DNA of 64,000 bases from the NCBI RefSeq assembly GCF_949628265.1, contig NC_088790.1:13024545-13088544 (forward strand). Reading direction: 5' to 3'. Under the pieces are notes generated by a model that was not told where the DNA came from, searched no databases, and worked only from the letters and a program-made list of their open reading frames with translations. Shown here piece by piece: positions 60,351-64,000 of the stretch. Both the position numbers and the translations under genes were made by a program. Position 1 is the first letter of the stretch. Every line of letters starts with the position of its first letter. Origin of the DNA: Cloeon dipterum (taxonomy: Eukaryota > Arthropoda > Insecta > Ephemeroptera > Baetidae).

Positions 60351-60960
60351 GAATGAAAATTTTAAATCCAACAGAGTGGCAGCTGCAGCAGTGGGATCTC
60401 TGCTCTCACTGTCTGAAAGCATACCGCAGTGTATCGACGAGAATTGTAAGCGTTGCATTCAGCGACGACCACGTATCTCTTCAAAGTACACGGCGTGTAT
60501 TATCCTGCTCAGCACTCAGCAGTTGAAAATAATACCGTTCGGTCCGTGCATATGTGGCGCACATCTGCAAAGGCTGTGTGTTAATTGTGTTGGCCGAGTT
60601 GTGCAGGCATAATATCGGGTCAAGAGCCGCGCGTGTGTTTGCCAGAGCGCCGTCTGTGCGGTGGCCGGTGGGCGGTGGCGAAAGAGAGGGTGCGGTGCGC
60701 CCAGATTCCGACCGGCAGTGGCAGTGGGTGGCGAACCGCGGCCTGCACCCTGGATAAGACGAACTACATCAAGCGTGGCCGGCCCGAACAAGCACCCTCT
60801 CTGCACTCATCCATCTCTGCCCCTCTCGGCTCGTGGTCACTCTTGTGTAGCGCAAATGACCAAGATATGCTCCGTATCACCGCCGCCGCGCGTGCAATTA
60901 TTGCAGCAGGGCTTCACCCCTACACCCCATCGTGCCGGGTTGGGATCCGAACATGATAGC
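60351..60960. other. GC-rich island of unknown role
   Basis: This is a sharp G+C and CpG rise with open frames in several phases and on both strands (60516-61026), none with a splice-linked partner or recognisable domain. A promoter or leader exon of a gene beyond the window is one reading. Confidence 0.3.
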
Positions 60961-63900
60961 ATCGACTGCTACATTATTGCTTCTGCTATGGCTGCAGAGA
61001 ACTCGCGAATTATACTAGAAATTTGAACTGTTCAATTACATAACTACCGCAATAATTAATACATATAGCTCACTACCCTTCTTTCCCGCAAAATAATTTT
61101 AAGGGCTGGGAAATTAAGATAATAGGTATATTTTATGTATTTTATCAAACTTCCCATCGTTATAGGAGCAATAATTTTGCAAGAATCATGCAATTTCCAT
61201 TTAAACCAGATTAAAATTATCTGAAAAAATAATTATAACTATTAAAAGTCAGTTGAACCAAGTGAAATCATCAAATCAAATTATTTCGTAGGTGGAAATC
61301 AGGTCACTTTTCCAATTTAGGGTTAACTTTTAGTTGATATTTTTTCATTTATCTTTTCATGCCTCACTCAGATAAATACTTTATTTTACGTGCAAAAAAC
61401 TTTGGCTGTACACCACAAGCGTTGTATTTTATTATTTTTAACCGCTACCTCTGTTGCCATTTGTGGTTACAAAATGTTATTAAAAAATAATAGGTTCACC
61501 GCATGATTTACAATTGAATTAACTTCTAATATTTAATTTCCTGAAATAGTTCAGATTTTAACGAAATCTAACAGTGAAAATACATACATACTAAGTTAGA
61601 ACAAATTCTTTATTTATTAGAATAGCAAAAAAAGATCGCAAAATTGATGAAATGCCAAAAGGACAAGAACACTATCAAAACAAAGCCGCATGCAAAAATT
61701 CTGCAAATCCATATCGCAATATTTTCTTTTGCTTTCGGGGTTTAACGATTTCCACATTAAGTTCGAGTTGAATTGCTAACGTGCGACGCGTATATAACTC
61801 GCGGTATGTGCGGCAAGAGGGTAGAAAAGGGGTCTCACTCTCTCCAGTTTCCTCGGAACCAAGGGGGATATAATTTGGGCTGACCTCAGCGCTTTAATTT
61901 AGCTGCTGACGTAACACTCTGCCGCCAACCGGTGAGACTTTAATATAAAATATTTCGTGCGCCAGTTCTTTTTTCGTCAAAATGCAAAATTTTGCGGAGG
62001 AAGCTGATGTTTCACTTTTTGCCCGACACATTTCTGTTTAATTAATTGATCTGTTTTATTTGGTCTCCTGACGAGAAGTCCATATTATATGCTCAAATAA
62101 AATATTAACTCCCTAATAAATTTGCTGAAGTAAAAAATTAACCAGTTAGCCGGGTACGTTTTAATAAAATCAATTCGTGATTCTCTTGAGAATTACTTTA
62201 TTGTTAAATAATCCAGTAAAATACAATGTCCCTTAATAACCATGTGTTAATTTTTACAGGCATTCTAATTACTATTTGACACATTCACAATAATGTTGAG
62301 AAATGCATGTCCCATTGTCAGCTGATTCAGAGTCACTTTGAATGATAAAGTGACAGCACATAAATTTGAACGGCGTTGCGAACGTGTCAATGGACTAATG
62401 GGCTCGGGAGCGAGGTGAGGGTCAGTTTGATATGGTAATTCTCCTGCGGGCATGGGCTCGTCAGAAGAGGCGCAATTTAAGCGGTCGGCCGTAGGTGAAT
62501 TAGTGCGGCCGGCGCACGCTCTACAGCAGGCCGTGATAGTGAGACTGTGTTTGAAGAGATTTGAGGATTGAAAATTAGTTGGGGCAACCGGCTGCTCATC
62601 TTGTTCCTGCCTCGAAACTTTCCCGTTGATTTTGCACACATCGTATTATGTACTCAGGCTTGTATTTACTGCGTCAAACTCGACCAGGTTTGTTAAAACT
62701 TATCGAGAGCGCACAAAAGCCGTTCTTGCTTGTTTAGTTTGGCTCCTGGCGAAGGAAAAGGGAAGCAGTTATAGTCGGCACTTTTTCCTTGCTTTTGTTG
62801 ACGCCTGACATGAAACCATGGGGCCTGAGTAAATCTCATTTTATTTCAAGGCACTGAGGAGAAATGATTGGTTAAGAAATTATAAGAGATTGTGTTAACA
62901 ATGCTATTTATCTACCGTTTACTTGCTTTTTAAATAAAAACATGTAATTATAATCTCTGCAATCTTCGACTTCTTTTCATTTTTGCACTAATTTCTTTCA
63001 AAAATTCTGTAGGTTTGAGTTTCTAGTTCTTTTGGGAGTTAAAAAAATTATAATCATGATTTTATGGAAATTGTAAATTTCTCCCCCTTCTTCCATTACT
63101 TGTTTTATAGACATAAATTTACAAACACGTTTTATCAATTGAAATTTATTAAAGTCTAAGAGAACTTTCATTCCGTGAAGTTGCTAGCCGTTTATTTAAG
63201 AGTTGAAGCCATATTACGAACATATCTCGCACTGTAATATAATATGAAATTTTAAACATTCATTTGGTGCGACACATTTAATTAAAATCCAGCACATTTT
63301 AACACAGTTGAAATTTTTAATGACTTTCCCTTCAGCGAACTGTAAGGAAAAAAATATGAAATCTGAGGAATGTTCTCACTCCTTTGTTCTCGGCGGCTCA
63401 CAATTTTGGTGCGAGAGAGAGCGGAGCGCTGGGCCGAAAGAGACGCCTTTATCATTTGTCAGCTGGCAAAAGTCTCCTTTTTGGACTGGCGGTTCCCGGG
63501 GAGTTTTCACATTATTTTGGCTTTGCGGGGGATGTGGCAGAGTTTAGGCCGCCACCAGCAGCGGCATGTGACAGCCCGCGAATGGGGAAGAATTGGGAAA
63601 GAAAGGCACGCCTGGGAGAAAAATAAGGCGCGCACTGCACGTCTCTTTTCCTCTCGTTCTGGATGAAAAGAAACCAAGCCAGCCAGTCCTTTTGATCTGC
63701 TCTTCCCCATTCCCCAACACGGTCTAGTTAATTTAAAAAAGGGTGCTGCAAAAGAAACCGCAATTAACGCTGCCTTGTATACAGACCGGCACAATGTGTC
63801 TAATTAAAATGTTTCTCAGTTGAATTGAATAGTTGGAAATGTGTAGCCAAGGCGAGAAAAAATAGAAATCTACAGTTGCGTTGCATTTGCTAACCCTCTT

Positions 63901-64000
63901 TCCGGAAATCTCGACTCTTGAGAAGTGTTTATAGTTCTGGAACTCAGAGATTGATATAAATTTTTTACTAACTAAAATAGCAAATTTTATGAGGAATAGT
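60961..64000. other. Intergenic, with GC-richer patches
   Basis: No supported gene. A TATATAA at 61790-61796 lies about 140 bp upstream of a donor-like CCG|gtgaga at 61931, which could mark a promoter and leader exon, but this is weak. GC-richer patches at 62390-62560 and 63390-63720 hold overlapping open frames without recognisable content. Confidence 0.35.

Noticed and set aside
60516-61026. Overlapping open frames in the GC-rich island
   Set aside because: Open on both strands and in several phases, as expected for GC-rich DNA; no conserved motif or splice-linked exon.
63308-63794. Overlapping open frames near the right end
   Set aside because: Four mutually overlapping frames on both strands with no recognisable content.

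Overview
This window is eukaryotic nuclear DNA, most likely from an insect or another arthropod. The evidence is AT-rich intergenic sequence, GT-AG introns, TATA boxes and AATAAA signals, CBM14 (peritrophin-A) chitin-binding proteins, and an arthropod-like geranylgeranyl diphosphate synthase. The species cannot be named from the sequence. All gene models below were assembled by hand from splice sites and reading-frame phase; each complete model adds up to a whole number of codons.

Layout. (1) 1-3069 holds the last two coding exons of an unrecognised gene. (2) About 3.1-11.0 kb has no recognised gene but contains one copy of a dispersed repeat. (3) 11.1-45.3 kb is a same-strand cluster of small secreted-protein genes. 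Eight are intact CBM14 genes (11176-15477, 18816-20730, 25689-26994, 28227-30008, 31596-33273, 33713-37766, 41499-42526, 44101-45314). One is a paralogue that lost its CBM14 exon (23450-24769), one is a small Gly-rich gene without CBM14 (16127-17521), and one is a relic (30329-30504). (4) 45.4-51.0 kb has no recognised gene; it holds the second copy of the dispersed repeat in inverted orientation, a CA microsatellite and a complete hAT-type MITE. (5) 51176-53126 is an outlying ninth CBM14 gene. (6) 54977-58213 is geranylgeranyl diphosphate synthase in seven coding exons. (7) 58.2-64 kb has no recognised gene, with a few GC-rich patches.

The cluster is the notable part. Nearly every gene follows one plan: a TATA box about 80-130 bp before the ATG, a first coding exon of only 7 nt (ATG-codon-G), a phase-1 intron, a signal-peptide exon, then low-complexity exons and a terminal exon with one CBM14 domain. 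The low-complexity exons are of two kinds, both frame-neutral: poly-Gly exons (phase 1-1) and Thr/Pro exons (phase 2-2). Two genes encode uninterrupted runs of about 91 and 98 glycines assembled from several exons. The CBM14 domain is a variant with a shared core of ten cysteines. One of these replaces the usual aromatic residue in the C-x3-aromatic-x-C segment.

Together these genes look like a birth-and-death family of secreted, chitin-anchored, Gly-rich or mucin-like structural proteins. They could act in peritrophic matrix, cuticle or an extracorporeal secretion; the sequence does not say which. Four Gly-type promoters share a block ending in a GATA-factor site and a TATA box, which suggests expression in a common tissue.
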